From: JANQPA01 sp964548175
Lineage (GTDB): Bacteria > Bacteroidota > Bacteroidia > Chitinophagales > Saprospiraceae
Assembly: GCA_964548175.1 (NCBI GenBank)
Contig: CAZJQS010000024.1
Coordinates: 1 to 64,000 of the forward strand
Length of the DNA: 64,000 bases
Reading direction: 5' to 3'
The stretch's first letter is position 1. Each line of letters begins with the position of its first letter. Positions 35,394 to 44,913 of this stretch are shown in pieces. The translations under genes and the position numbers were made by a program. Below the pieces are notes generated by a model. The model did no database searches, was not told the origin of the DNA, and saw only the letters and a program-made list of their open reading frames with translations.

Positions 35394-37043
35394 ATGAACA
35401 ACCTAATGAAAGTACATCCTAAAGACAATATCATCGTAGCCCTTCAGGATTTTGAAGCCGGACAAGCCGTGTACCTGGACGGCCAGTCTTATATATTGAA
35501 GGAAAACATTCCGGTCAAGCATAAATTTTCCGCCGCCGACCTGAAGCCCGGTGACTTCATTTATATGTACGGCGTACAGGTAGGCAAGGCCGTTCAACCC
35601 ATCCCAACAGGCGCACGGATCACCACCAATAACGTAAAACATGCAGCCGAAGCCTATACCATCCAGCACAGGACTCAAAAGTGGAAGGCTCCTGACACCG
35701 GCGCTTTCCAAAACCGGACCTTCATGGGCTATCATCGTCCTGACGGCAAAGTAGGGACCCGGAACTACTGGATCGTTTTTCCGCTCGTGTTTTGTGAAAA
35801 CCGAAACATCGAGCTGATCAAAGAAGCCATGCTGGAAGACCTCGGGTATGTTTCCGGAAAAAAGAACGAGCTTGACATCCGCACACTGGTAGACCTTTAT
35901 AGAACAGGTAGTTCCACAGACGACATTCTGGAAGCTGATGTATACACTGCCCCCGCCAAGTCTGCTGAAAACCGCCTTTTCCCCAACGTAGACGGGATCA
36001 AATTCCTGCCCCACCAGGGAGGATGCGGAGGTATCCGGCAGGATTCAGAAGCCCTTTGCCGTTTGTTGTCGGGTTATATCGCCAATCCTAACGTTGCCGG
36101 GGCTACCGTACTAAGCCTGGGTTGTCAAAATGCCCAGATCGAATTATTCGAAAACGCCCTCAAAGCCATCGCACCACAACAGAGCAAGCCCGTGGTCATT
36201 CTTGAACAACAACAAAGCAGCTCTGAAAAAGACTTCATCGCCGAAGCCATCAAACGTACCTTTGTCGGCCTGATGAAAGCTAATGAGACCGGACGGCAGC
36301 CTGCGCCTTTATCCCAACTGGTGCTGGGCCTGGAATGCGGAGGTTCCGACGGATTCTCCGGAATTACCGCCAATCCTGCGCTCGGCCACGCTTCCGACTT
36401 GCTGGTCGCCCTGGGGGGAACGGCTATTCTCTCGGAATTCCCCGAACTCAACGGCGTAGAGCAGGAACTCATCGATCGATGTATCAATGCGCAATTAGCC
36501 GAAAAATTCGCAGCGCTAATGAAACGCTACAGTGAAAGAGCCGTTCAAGCCGGCTCCGGTTTCGACATGAACCCTTCCCCCGGCAACATAAAAGACGGAT
36601 TGATCACCGATGCCATGAAATCCGCCGGCGCCGCCAAAAAAGGCGGCGCCTCACCCATCACCGATGTACTGGACTACACCGAGCAAGCCACTCAACCCGG
36701 CCTTAATCTGCTTTGCACCCCGGGAAATGATGTCGAAAGCACCACCGGGCTAGCCGGCTCCGGCGCCAACATGATCGTCTTTACGACTGGCCTGGGCACT
36801 CCGACCGGCAACCCCGTTGCACCAACCATAAAATTTTCAAGTAATACCATGCTTTATGAGCGCATGACCGACCTGATCGATATCGATGCCGGCACAATCG
36901 TTTCCGGACAGGATAGCATTGAGTCGAAAGGAGAGGAACTATTAAACCTCATCATTCAAATCGCAAGCGGAGAACTGCTAACCAAAGCAGAGATCCTGGG
37001 TCAAGATGATTTTATCCCCTGGAAAAGAGGTATTTCTTTGTAA
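35394..37043 (+). CDS. uxaA: Altronate dehydratase
   Basis: This 549-residue cytoplasmic enzyme turns D-altronate into KDG. An N-terminal SAF domain (about 8-90, VHPKDNIIVALQDFEAGQAV) is joined to the UxaA catalytic part: MGYHRPDGKVGTRNYW, FLPHQGGCGGIRQD, LSLGCQNAQIE, LGLECGGSDGFSGITANPALG and SPGNIKDGLIT. The Cys residues in these blocks are the usual iron-site candidates. The two-domain form is complete, not split as in some species. It is followed by uxaB in the same direction. Confidence 0.94.
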   Translation: MNNLMKVHPKDNIIVALQDFEAGQAVYLDGQSYILKENIPVKHKFSAADLKPGDFIYMYGVQVGKAVQPIPTGARITTNNVKHAAEAYTIQHRTQKWKAPDTGAFQNRTFMGYHRPDGKVGTRNYWIVFPLVFCENRNIELIKEAMLEDLGYVSGKKNELDIRTLVDLYRTGSSTDDILEADVYTAPAKSAENRLFPNVDGIKFLPHQGGCGGIRQDSEALCRLLSGYIANPNVAGATVLSLGCQNAQIELFENALKAIAPQQSKPVVILEQQQSSSEKDFIAEAIKRTFVGLMKANETGRQPAPLSQLVLGLECGGSDGFSGITANPALGHASDLLVALGGTAILSEFPELNGVEQELIDRCINAQLAEKFAALMKRYSERAVQAGSGFDMNPSPGNIKDGLITDAMKSAGAAKKGGASPITDVLDYTEQATQPGLNLLCTPGNDVESTTGLAGSGANMIVFTTGLGTPTGNPVAPTIKFSSNTMLYERMTDLIDIDAGTIVSGQDSIESKGEELLNLIIQIASGELLTKAEILGQDDFIPWKRGISL

Positions 37044-37063
37044 AAAAATGAAAAATCAATATC

Positions 37064-38518
37064 ATGAAATCACTCAACAGGACAACCGCGGATATTCCGG
37101 CGCCCTATCCGGAAAAAGTGCTGCAATTCGGCGGAGGAAATTTTCTCCGTGCTTTTGCCGACTGGATGCTGGATGTGTTCAATGAAAAAACAAATGCTGA
37201 GCTGGGCGTCCTGCTCGTCACCCCCATCGGGAGGGATAATTATTCCAACTGGCAAAAACAAGAGGGATTGTACCATGTCCTTTCCCGAGGTATACAAGAT
37301 GGAAAAATCGTGGATGAGCACCATCTCGTAAAAAGCATCAGCCGGATTTTACATCTATATCCCCGGTGGAATGATTTTCTGAAAACAGCTGAAAATCCGG
37401 ATATACGGTTTATTATATCCAATACTACCGAGGCCGGTATCCGTTTTTCGGCAGAAGATAAAATGACCGATACCCCTCCTGCTGAATTTCCGGCCAAGCT
37501 TACGCTTTGGCTCTATCGCCGCTTTCAATATTTTCAGGGTAGTCCCGATGCCGGCTGTATCCTGATCCCTGTGGAATTAATTCTGAAAAATGGAGAGGCG
37601 CTTCGCAGCTGCATTTTACAAAACGCAGATCACTGGGGGTTGGAAGAAGCATATAAAGAATGGATAAAGGATTCAAATATCTTTTGCAATACGCTGGTCG
37701 ACCGTATCGTTCCCGGCATTGGCGGAGAGTCTCTTGCGGAAGAAATGGAAAAAATCGGCTATGCAGATACCATGATGACACAAGGAGAAGCTTTCCATTT
37801 TTGGGTCATCGAAGGTCCCTCACAAGTGGAAGAGGAATTACCCCTGAATAAGGTAGGATTGAATGTCATATTCACAGATGATCTTACGCCTTACCGTACC
37901 CGGAAGGTACGCATCCTGAACGGCGCGCACACCAGCATGGTGCCGGTCGGATATTTGTATGGCATAGAAACGGTTAGAGAAATGGTGGAACACGAAGTAG
38001 CGGGCCGTTTTGTCTATCAGGCTGTTTTTAAAGAGATCGTGCCTACACTTGACCTGCCCGAGGACGAACTGCAACAATTTGCACATGATGTAATCGATCG
38101 TTTTAAAAACCCTTTCATCAGGCATCAACTGATCAGTATTGCGCTGAATTCCATTTCAAAATTCGAGACCAGAGTACTTCCTACTATTCTGGAATATAAA
38201 AAACGAAAAGGCGTACTCCCCCCCTGCCTGGTATTTTCCATGGCGGCCCTGATTCATTTTTACAAAGGATCTTATGGGGATAAGGATATACCGCTGAATG
38301 ACGATGAGCAGGCGATCGCTTTTCTGAAAGGCTTGTGGGATCAATGCGAAGGTAGTGAAAAGGCCTTTTCCGAATTGGCAGAGCAGGTGCTCAAATGGGA
38401 GTATGCATGGAAATCAGACTTATCCCAAATCGCAGGCTTCAGGCAAATGCTCACAGAGCATTTGGTGAAAATCGAGCAAAAAGGGATGCAGGCGGCATTA
38501 GAAAGCTTACTGACTTAA
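37064..38518 (+). CDS. uxaB: Tagaturonate reductase (altronate oxidoreductase)
   Basis: This 484-residue member of the mannitol dehydrogenase family reduces D-tagaturonate to D-altronate with NADH. The N-terminal nucleotide loop is LQFGGGNFLRAFADWMLDVF. ISNTTEAGIRF, NTLVDRIVPG and the catalytic Lys/Asn region KVRILNGAHTSMVPVGYL follow. The C-terminal helical part is complete. UxaC, UxaB and UxaA are all in this cluster although not adjacent in pathway order. Confidence 0.92.
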   Translation: MKSLNRTTADIPAPYPEKVLQFGGGNFLRAFADWMLDVFNEKTNAELGVLLVTPIGRDNYSNWQKQEGLYHVLSRGIQDGKIVDEHHLVKSISRILHLYPRWNDFLKTAENPDIRFIISNTTEAGIRFSAEDKMTDTPPAEFPAKLTLWLYRRFQYFQGSPDAGCILIPVELILKNGEALRSCILQNADHWGLEEAYKEWIKDSNIFCNTLVDRIVPGIGGESLAEEMEKIGYADTMMTQGEAFHFWVIEGPSQVEEELPLNKVGLNVIFTDDLTPYRTRKVRILNGAHTSMVPVGYLYGIETVREMVEHEVAGRFVYQAVFKEIVPTLDLPEDELQQFAHDVIDRFKNPFIRHQLISIALNSISKFETRVLPTILEYKKRKGVLPPCLVFSMAALIHFYKGSYGDKDIPLNDDEQAIAFLKGLWDQCEGSEKAFSELAEQVLKWEYAWKSDLSQIAGFRQMLTEHLVKIEQKGMQAALESLLT

Positions 38519-38602
38519 AAAATAGCAGGAAATATGTGAAATATTGAAGGATAGAAACGCCGGTGATTCCATACTTTTCAAAATAATCACAATCACTGGC
38601 CC

Positions 38603-40198
38603 ATGAAAATTTCATCCATTCTCATTTTTCTGTTCCTTACAGGGCATTATTTGCAAGCCCAGGTGTACATACCTGATCTCGGAAACGGCAGCTATCAAAA
38701 CCCCATCATTCATGCTGACTATTCGGACCCGGATGTTATCAGAGTGGGCGATGACTTTTTTATGGTAGCCTCCAGCTTTAACTGCGTCCCCGGACTGCCG
38801 GTTCTTCATTCCAGGGACTTGGTTAACTGGACTATTATCAATCACGCTTTACCCACTCTTTCACCCGAGGAGACCTTTAACAGGCCGCAGCACGGCAATG
38901 GCGTATGGGCGCCTGCCATTCGGTTTTACGCAGGCTGGTACTATATTTATTATGGTGATCCCGATTTTGGCATCTATATGATCCGAGCAAAGGATCCCCG
39001 AGGCGCCTGGGAGAAGCCCGTATTAGTAAAATCCGCTAAAGGCTGGATCGATCCTTGCCCCTTTTGGGACGAGGACGGCCGAGCCTATCTCGTACATGCC
39101 TTTGCCGGTAGTCGGGCGGGGATCAAGAGCATTCTGGTCATGCACAGCATGAGTAAGGACGGCACACAACTACTCGACGACGGCGTCATCGTTTTTGACG
39201 GCCACCAGGATCATCCTACCATCGAAGGCCCAAAAATGTACAAGCGCAATGGTTATTACTACATTTTTGCACCCGGTGGAGGCGTAGCTCAAGGCTGGCA
39301 AACCGTTCTAAGGGCAAAGAATATTTACGGCCCTTATGAAGACCGCATCGTTTTAACCAAAGGTCAAACAGACATCAACGGTCCTCATCAGGGCGCATGG
39401 GTGGAATTAAAAAACGGAGAAAGCTGGTTTGTCCACTTTCAGGAAAAACAACCCTATGGGCGCATCGTACACTTACAGCCAGCCAGATGGCAGGACGACT
39501 GGATCGTCATGGGTGAGGACAAAGACGGAGAAGGAACCGGCGAACCCGTTTTGCAATGGAAAAAACCAAACGTGGATGCTGAATACTCCATCCAGATACC
39601 ACAAACCTCTGATGAATTTAACCAGCCAAGGTTGGGAAGACAATGGCAGTGGCAGGGCAATCCACAACCTGGATGGATATTTCCCTCCAACCTCGGATTT
39701 CTGCGGATAAACCCTGTTGTTGTTGACAGCAATAGGCGCAACCTTTGGCACTTACCCAATTTGCTGCTACAAAAAATGCCGGCCGAATCCTTTACAGCCA
39801 CAACGAAACTTACTTTCCACCACCAGAACGACAGTGAAGAAGTGGGGCTGCTCATCATGGGTAGAGACTATGCTTACCTTTCGTTACTTCGCGAATCAAC
39901 CCAACTCGTGCTGAGAATGGCCGAATGCAAAGAAGCCGAAAAAGGAACTGTGGAAAAAGAACACCTCAGCATACCCATGGAAAAGAACACCGTTTTCCTT
40001 CGCGTAAAGGTAGAAGCAGGAGGTTTATGTCAATTCAGTTACAGTACCGATAATGAAACCTTCGTCAATGCAGGCCCGGTTTTCACTGCTCGGGAAGGCA
40101 AGTGGATCGGAGCCAAAGCAGGCTTGTTTTCAATTCGCCACAGGCATATCAACGACGGCGGATACACCAATATAGACTGGTTTAGATTTTCAAATTAA
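38603..40198 (+). CDS. GH43 family glycosidase (beta-xylosidase/arabinofuranosidase type)
   Basis: This 531-residue protein has a signal peptide (1-19, cleavage after LQAQ). The five-blade propeller of GH43 has catalytic residues in HADYSDPDVIRVGDDFFM (Asp, near 35-40), KGWIDPCPFWDEDG (Asp, near 150) and IEGPKMYKRNG (Glu, near 208). Residues about 330-531 form a concanavalin-like C-terminal domain (TKLTFHHQNDSEEVGLLIMG) usual in the XynB-like branch. There is no sorting domain, so it is probably periplasmic. With xylAB nearby, xylose side chains (xylogalacturonan) or arabinan are possible substrates. Confidence 0.9.
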   Translation: MKISSILIFLFLTGHYLQAQVYIPDLGNGSYQNPIIHADYSDPDVIRVGDDFFMVASSFNCVPGLPVLHSRDLVNWTIINHALPTLSPEETFNRPQHGNGVWAPAIRFYAGWYYIYYGDPDFGIYMIRAKDPRGAWEKPVLVKSAKGWIDPCPFWDEDGRAYLVHAFAGSRAGIKSILVMHSMSKDGTQLLDDGVIVFDGHQDHPTIEGPKMYKRNGYYYIFAPGGGVAQGWQTVLRAKNIYGPYEDRIVLTKGQTDINGPHQGAWVELKNGESWFVHFQEKQPYGRIVHLQPARWQDDWIVMGEDKDGEGTGEPVLQWKKPNVDAEYSIQIPQTSDEFNQPRLGRQWQWQGNPQPGWIFPSNLGFLRINPVVVDSNRRNLWHLPNLLLQKMPAESFTATTKLTFHHQNDSEEVGLLIMGRDYAYLSLLRESTQLVLRMAECKEAEKGTVEKEHLSIPMEKNTVFLRVKVEAGGLCQFSYSTDNETFVNAGPVFTAREGKWIGAKAGLFSIRHRHINDGGYTNIDWFRFSN

Positions 40199-40217
40199 TG
40201 ATCAGAAATCACTTTTT

Positions 40218-41765
40218 ATGGAACAAAAAATACTCTTGACACTATGGATGGCCCTAGTCGTGGCGCTTTCGGTAAATGCCCAGTCCGGCTCAGGCGGATG
40301 GGCTTCAGCCGCCGGAACGGTCACCGGGGGACAGGGTGGACAAACCGTGACCGTTACTTCCCGGGCTGAGTTCGTGGCATTAGCCGCTTCTAATGATCCC
40401 TATATTATCAGGATTAGGGACACAATAGCCTTAAACCTTTACGAAAGGGTGAAGGTACAAAGCAATAAAACCATTATCGGCATTACACTCAACGCCATGT
40501 TGCGATATGGAGGGCTGGAAATAGAAGGCGACAATGTGATCATTCGTAACTTAATCATCCGCGACTCCTATGACGGAGACTGGGAGGGTAAGACCAACAG
40601 TACAGACGCCATTACCATCACGGGCCAAAGGGTCTGGGTAGATCATTGCTGGCTCGCAGCCAGCGCTGACGGTTTGCTGGACGTCAGAAGCGATAACTCC
40701 AGCCAGATCGGCGATCTGGTCACTGTATCCTACACTCGGTTTTCTGACCACAACAAAGTTTCCCTGATCGGTTCCAGTGATGACGCTGTACGTGACAGGG
40801 ACCATTTAAAAACTACCTTCCACCACTGCTGGTTTGACGGTACGGTCGAGAAAGGACTCAACCAGCGGCTACCCAGGATCCGCTACGGCGATGTGCATCT
40901 TTACAACAACTATTTTGAAGATGTCAGCTCCTACTGCGTCCTTGCAAGGATAGAATCAGATGTGGTCGTGGAAAACAATTACTTCAGGAATTCCAATAAC
41001 CCCCATGGGCTGGAGGATTTTGGTTTGGGAATAAAGGACCCTGAATTAGTAGCATCGGGAAATATCTATGAATTCTCAGGAGGCAATAAGTCCACCTCCG
41101 GCGATGCCTTTTCTCCTTCAGCTTTTTACGATTACGAACTTAGGGACGCCAGGGAGATCCCTGCTTATGTGATGAACGAAGCCGGGCCGTTCAATAACCC
41201 TGCCAACCACGATCCTGTTGCTGAGACGGACTATGTACTGCTGGAAAAGGGAGAACGCTCTTTCGAGCTTGACCTTACCCTTAACGACATAGATGAAGAT
41301 GGAGATGAACTTAGGATAGGCGCTATTTTAAACGATCCGGAAGGCGCTATCCTCATTCGTAACAATATCATTCGTTATATCGCACCTGCTAACCCTCAGA
41401 AAGCCGACACCATACTCTACGATGTAGTGGATACGGAAGGGGGATATGCCCAGGGTATGTTAGTCGTAGACTTTGAAGGCCTGGTTAGTTCCACTTTTGA
41501 GCCTCTGGAGCTGCATGCGTTCAATCTTTATCCCAATCCTGCAGACGACTGGATCATGCTGGAGTTTTCACATCGCGAAATCGCAGAATTTAATATTCGA
41601 ATGACAGACATCACTGGCCGGGTAGTTTATGACCAACAAATAAGGCAAGGTCCGGGAAGTTTGTATCAAATCCAGGTGCCGACGGTTGAATTATCATCAG
41701 GTCTTTGGCTGATTTCCATCATTAACAATAAAAAAGCGGTCACTCACAAAATATTCATTCGCTAG
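40218..41765 (+). CDS. PL1 pectate lyase with T9SS sorting domain
   Basis: This 515-residue protein has a signal peptide (1-20, VALSVNAQ). A parallel beta-helix of family PL1 carries TITGQRVWVDHCWL (the WxDH motif, near 140), FSDHNKVSLIG and the catalytic-Arg region GLNQRLPRIRYGDVHLYNNYF (near 220). A linker with an Ig-like portion (ETDYVLLEKGERSFELDLTLND) leads to a T9SS type A sorting domain (about 430-515, NLYPNPADDWIMLEF to LSSGLWLISI). It cuts polygalacturonate by elimination outside the cell, producing the unsaturated ends that KduI and KduD later handle. Confidence 0.93.
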   Translation: MEQKILLTLWMALVVALSVNAQSGSGGWASAAGTVTGGQGGQTVTVTSRAEFVALAASNDPYIIRIRDTIALNLYERVKVQSNKTIIGITLNAMLRYGGLEIEGDNVIIRNLIIRDSYDGDWEGKTNSTDAITITGQRVWVDHCWLAASADGLLDVRSDNSSQIGDLVTVSYTRFSDHNKVSLIGSSDDAVRDRDHLKTTFHHCWFDGTVEKGLNQRLPRIRYGDVHLYNNYFEDVSSYCVLARIESDVVVENNYFRNSNNPHGLEDFGLGIKDPELVASGNIYEFSGGNKSTSGDAFSPSAFYDYELRDAREIPAYVMNEAGPFNNPANHDPVAETDYVLLEKGERSFELDLTLNDIDEDGDELRIGAILNDPEGAILIRNNIIRYIAPANPQKADTILYDVVDTEGGYAQGMLVVDFEGLVSSTFEPLELHAFNLYPNPADDWIMLEFSHREIAEFNIRMTDITGRVVYDQQIRQGPGSLYQIQVPTVELSSGLWLISIINNKKAVTHKIFIR

Positions 41766-41921
41766 AAACCCTCGAAATCCGCAGAAATACGGCAGATGTT
41801 AATTCCGGAATGCTATTTGTTGATTTTTGCTGATATCGTTTTCTAAGAAAATAGCCACTCATTACTGACCTTTGTTTAAAATAAACTTCGGTACAACAAC
41901 GACAATAAAGAATATTTATTT

Positions 41922-44876
41922 ATGGAAACTCAATTTAACAAAAATAGTTTCGGACTATTCGTTTTATTGATGCTATTCACCCATACAGCCTTTACGCAGA
42001 CAAAGACGGTTACGGGAATAGTGAGCAGTAAAGACGGAGAACCACTGATCGGGGTGAATATTCTAATCAAAAATACGGATCAGGGGACCGTTTCAGAATA
42101 CGACGGCAGCTTTACTGTAGAAGCTGCTCCATCGGATACATTACAATTCTCCTACATTGGTTTTGACCCCAAAGAAGTGCCGGTAAGCGACAACTCCTAC
42201 CTGGAAGTCCAGTTGGAAAGCAGAAGCAATCTATTCGATGAGGTGGTCGTAGTAGGATATGGGACTATGCGTAAAAGCGACGTAACGGGTTCTATCATTT
42301 CCGTCAGAGATGAAGCGCTGACGGACGTCAAATCTGGGAATGTCTTTGAAGCCCTTCAAGGTCGGGTTCCTGGGGTGGACATTACCAGGGACAACGGCCG
42401 GGCCGGCGCGGACATTGGTATTCTGGTGCGGGGAGAACGATCATTAAGAGCCACTAATGCTCCGCTCATCCTGGTGGATGGCGTTCCATACGGCGACAAT
42501 ATAGACCTTCCACCGGAAGACATAGAATCCATTGAGATTCTCAAGGACGCCTCTTCTACGGCTGTTTATGGCTCTCGTGGAGCCAATGGTGTCATACTCA
42601 TCACGACTAAACGAGGAGTGGCGGGAAGATCAAAGATCGATTTCAGTGTATATCGTGGGTTTTCTGAAGCCTTTTCAAAAGTACCGGTCTTTGACCGGGA
42701 GGGATATATCCAGGCTAAGATCGACGCCAGGAAAAATATTTTTGACTGGGACACAGAGCCCAATATACAGAATGCTTTTCTTGGGGACGAGGTGCGCGGA
42801 GTAGAGGAAGGCATAGAGACTGACTGGCAGGATGAGGTTACCAAGCCAGGTAGTCAGGACAGTTATTACCTTGGGTTCTCAGGAGGCACCGATAAGATGC
42901 AGTACAATACTTCCCTCAACTACTTCCGAGAAGATGGGGTAGTGATCCAGGACGAGTTTCAGCGTTATACCTTTACCTTAAACCTGGACGCCAAATTGAA
43001 TGAACTATTGAAAGTAGGGACTTCCAGTGTTTTTTCCTATCGGTTAAGAGAAGGCAACGGTCCTCGATTCACGGATGCCGTGAAAAGCTCGCCCATTACG
43101 GAAGCGTATGACAGTTTGGGAAATTACATTTTCCAACCCAACTTTGCCAATCCCAGGAAAAATCCGCTGGCGGCATTGGATGACATACAGGAAGAAAGGA
43201 GCACACGTTTGTTTACTACTTTCTACGGCGAATTGTCCTTTTGGGATCATTTCAACTTCCGCACCAACTTTAATGCGGATATTGGGAGCGGCCGATTAGG
43301 CTTTATGTATCCGCAGAAAGTGCCGACAGAAGGGATGACGGTTTCGGGTGTTGACCGAAACGACAATATCGGATATTTGTGGAACAACATTTTAAGTTAT
43401 AATAACACCCTTGGAGAGCAGCACCGGCTTTCCGTAACCCTGGTGCATGAGGTTCAGTATGACCGCACCGAATTTTATGGAATAGACGGGCAGATGCAGC
43501 AGTTTGACCGCTCGCTATGGTACAATCTGTCGACCAATCAGAGTCCTACAACGGAAAGCAACTTGCAGGAAACAGCCTTGGTTTCCTTCCTGGGAAGGGT
43601 GAATTATACGCTGGCCGACAAGTACATCTTCAGTCTTTCCGGACGTTTTGACGGTGCTTCGCAATTAAGCGACGATAACAAGTGGGACTTCTTCCCTGCC
43701 GCCAGTGTGGCCTGGAGGATAAAAGACGAGCCCTTTCTTCGCAATGTAAACCTTATATCGGATCTAAAGCTCAGAATGGGATACGGTGCTACCGGCAATG
43801 CTTCCATTGCCCCCTATTCTACGGCAGCAGCCCTGAACTCCAACCCCCTCTTTTACGAATTTGGAGAACCCGGAGGAGAAACTCCTGCGTTCGGTTTCCG
43901 TCCGGTAGCGCTGGCCAGCGTCGGTCTTCAGTGGGAAAAGACACAGCAGGTGAACCTTGGGCTTGATTTTGGTTTGTTCAACAACCGGGTGTCTGGTTCG
44001 ATCGACCTGTTCAGGGCTGAAACGGACCGGCTGTTACTGCAGGATCAACTCCCCCCTACGGCCGGTTTTGACAACGTGTTTGTAAATGCCGGCAAAACCA
44101 GATCCTGGGGTGTGGAAGTCTACCTGCAAAGCTTCAATGTGAATACAAAAAACTTCAAATGGAACTCTGTTGTTTCTTTTTCTTCTTCACGGGAAGAGAT
44201 CTTGGAGCTGACCTCCGGTCTGACTGAAGACGAAGGCAACCTCTGGTTTGTTGGCCAGCCCATCAGCGTGATTTACGATTTCCAGAAAACCGGCATCTGG
44301 CAATTTGGAGAAGAAGACCAGCCCAATTTTACGGCTCCGGGCGAGATCAAGGTAGCTGATGTGAATGGTGACGGCATCATCAACTTTGACGACCGGATGG
44401 TACTGGGTACGCCGCGTCCCGATTGGGTAGGTAGTTTCATCAATACTTTCAACATTTTTGGCTTCGACCTGACGATCAATATTTATGCCCGTATGGGGCA
44501 ATTGGTGGATGCCTCAGCGTATGACTTTGATCCGCGGATGCTCGACAATCAGCTGGACATCAACTACTGGACTCCGGTCAATCCGACTAATGATTACCCC
44601 AGGTTGGATGCTTCCAGGGCCGAATTGCCTTTTGAATCGACCCTTTCCTACCGGGATGGCTCTTTCATTAAGGTCAAGAACATTACCCTGGGTTATTCCT
44701 TGCCGGAATCTTTGCTTGGCAAGACGCCCCTTTCCAAAGCAAGGCTATATGCCAGCGGACGAAACCCCTACATCATCTATTCGGCTATGGTGGACGGCCT
44801 GGACCCTGAAAGGAATGGAAGTACGAGCTGGCCCTTGTCCAGGCTTTGGCTGATCGGCATGGACATCACTTTTTAA
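41922..44876 (+). CDS. SusC/RagA-type TonB-dependent outer-membrane transporter
   Basis: This 984-residue protein has a signal peptide (to FTQ near 28) and a carboxypeptidase-regulatory-like domain (about 30-105, GIVSSKDGEPLIGVNILI). The plug carries the SusC signature ESIEILKDASSTAVYGSRG then GVILITT (near 200-230). A 22-strand barrel follows, ending in an aromatic strand LWLIGMDITF. It imports oligosaccharides using TonB energy, with the SusD partner 37 bases downstream. The gap before it (41766-41921) is the longest inside the pectin run and may hold an internal promoter. Confidence 0.95.
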   Translation: METQFNKNSFGLFVLLMLFTHTAFTQTKTVTGIVSSKDGEPLIGVNILIKNTDQGTVSEYDGSFTVEAAPSDTLQFSYIGFDPKEVPVSDNSYLEVQLESRSNLFDEVVVVGYGTMRKSDVTGSIISVRDEALTDVKSGNVFEALQGRVPGVDITRDNGRAGADIGILVRGERSLRATNAPLILVDGVPYGDNIDLPPEDIESIEILKDASSTAVYGSRGANGVILITTKRGVAGRSKIDFSVYRGFSEAFSKVPVFDREGYIQAKIDARKNIFDWDTEPNIQNAFLGDEVRGVEEGIETDWQDEVTKPGSQDSYYLGFSGGTDKMQYNTSLNYFREDGVVIQDEFQRYTFTLNLDAKLNELLKVGTSSVFSYRLREGNGPRFTDAVKSSPITEAYDSLGNYIFQPNFANPRKNPLAALDDIQEERSTRLFTTFYGELSFWDHFNFRTNFNADIGSGRLGFMYPQKVPTEGMTVSGVDRNDNIGYLWNNILSYNNTLGEQHRLSVTLVHEVQYDRTEFYGIDGQMQQFDRSLWYNLSTNQSPTTESNLQETALVSFLGRVNYTLADKYIFSLSGRFDGASQLSDDNKWDFFPAASVAWRIKDEPFLRNVNLISDLKLRMGYGATGNASIAPYSTAAALNSNPLFYEFGEPGGETPAFGFRPVALASVGLQWEKTQQVNLGLDFGLFNNRVSGSIDLFRAETDRLLLQDQLPPTAGFDNVFVNAGKTRSWGVEVYLQSFNVNTKNFKWNSVVSFSSSREEILELTSGLTEDEGNLWFVGQPISVIYDFQKTGIWQFGEEDQPNFTAPGEIKVADVNGDGIINFDDRMVLGTPRPDWVGSFINTFNIFGFDLTINIYARMGQLVDASAYDFDPRMLDNQLDINYWTPVNPTNDYPRLDASRAELPFESTLSYRDGSFIKVKNITLGYSLPESLLGKTPLSKARLYASGRNPYIIYSAMVDGLDPERNGSTSWPLSRLWLIGMDITF

Positions 44877-44913
44877 TCAATACCACAAAATGCGCATCAA
44901 AAAATAGTGAGAT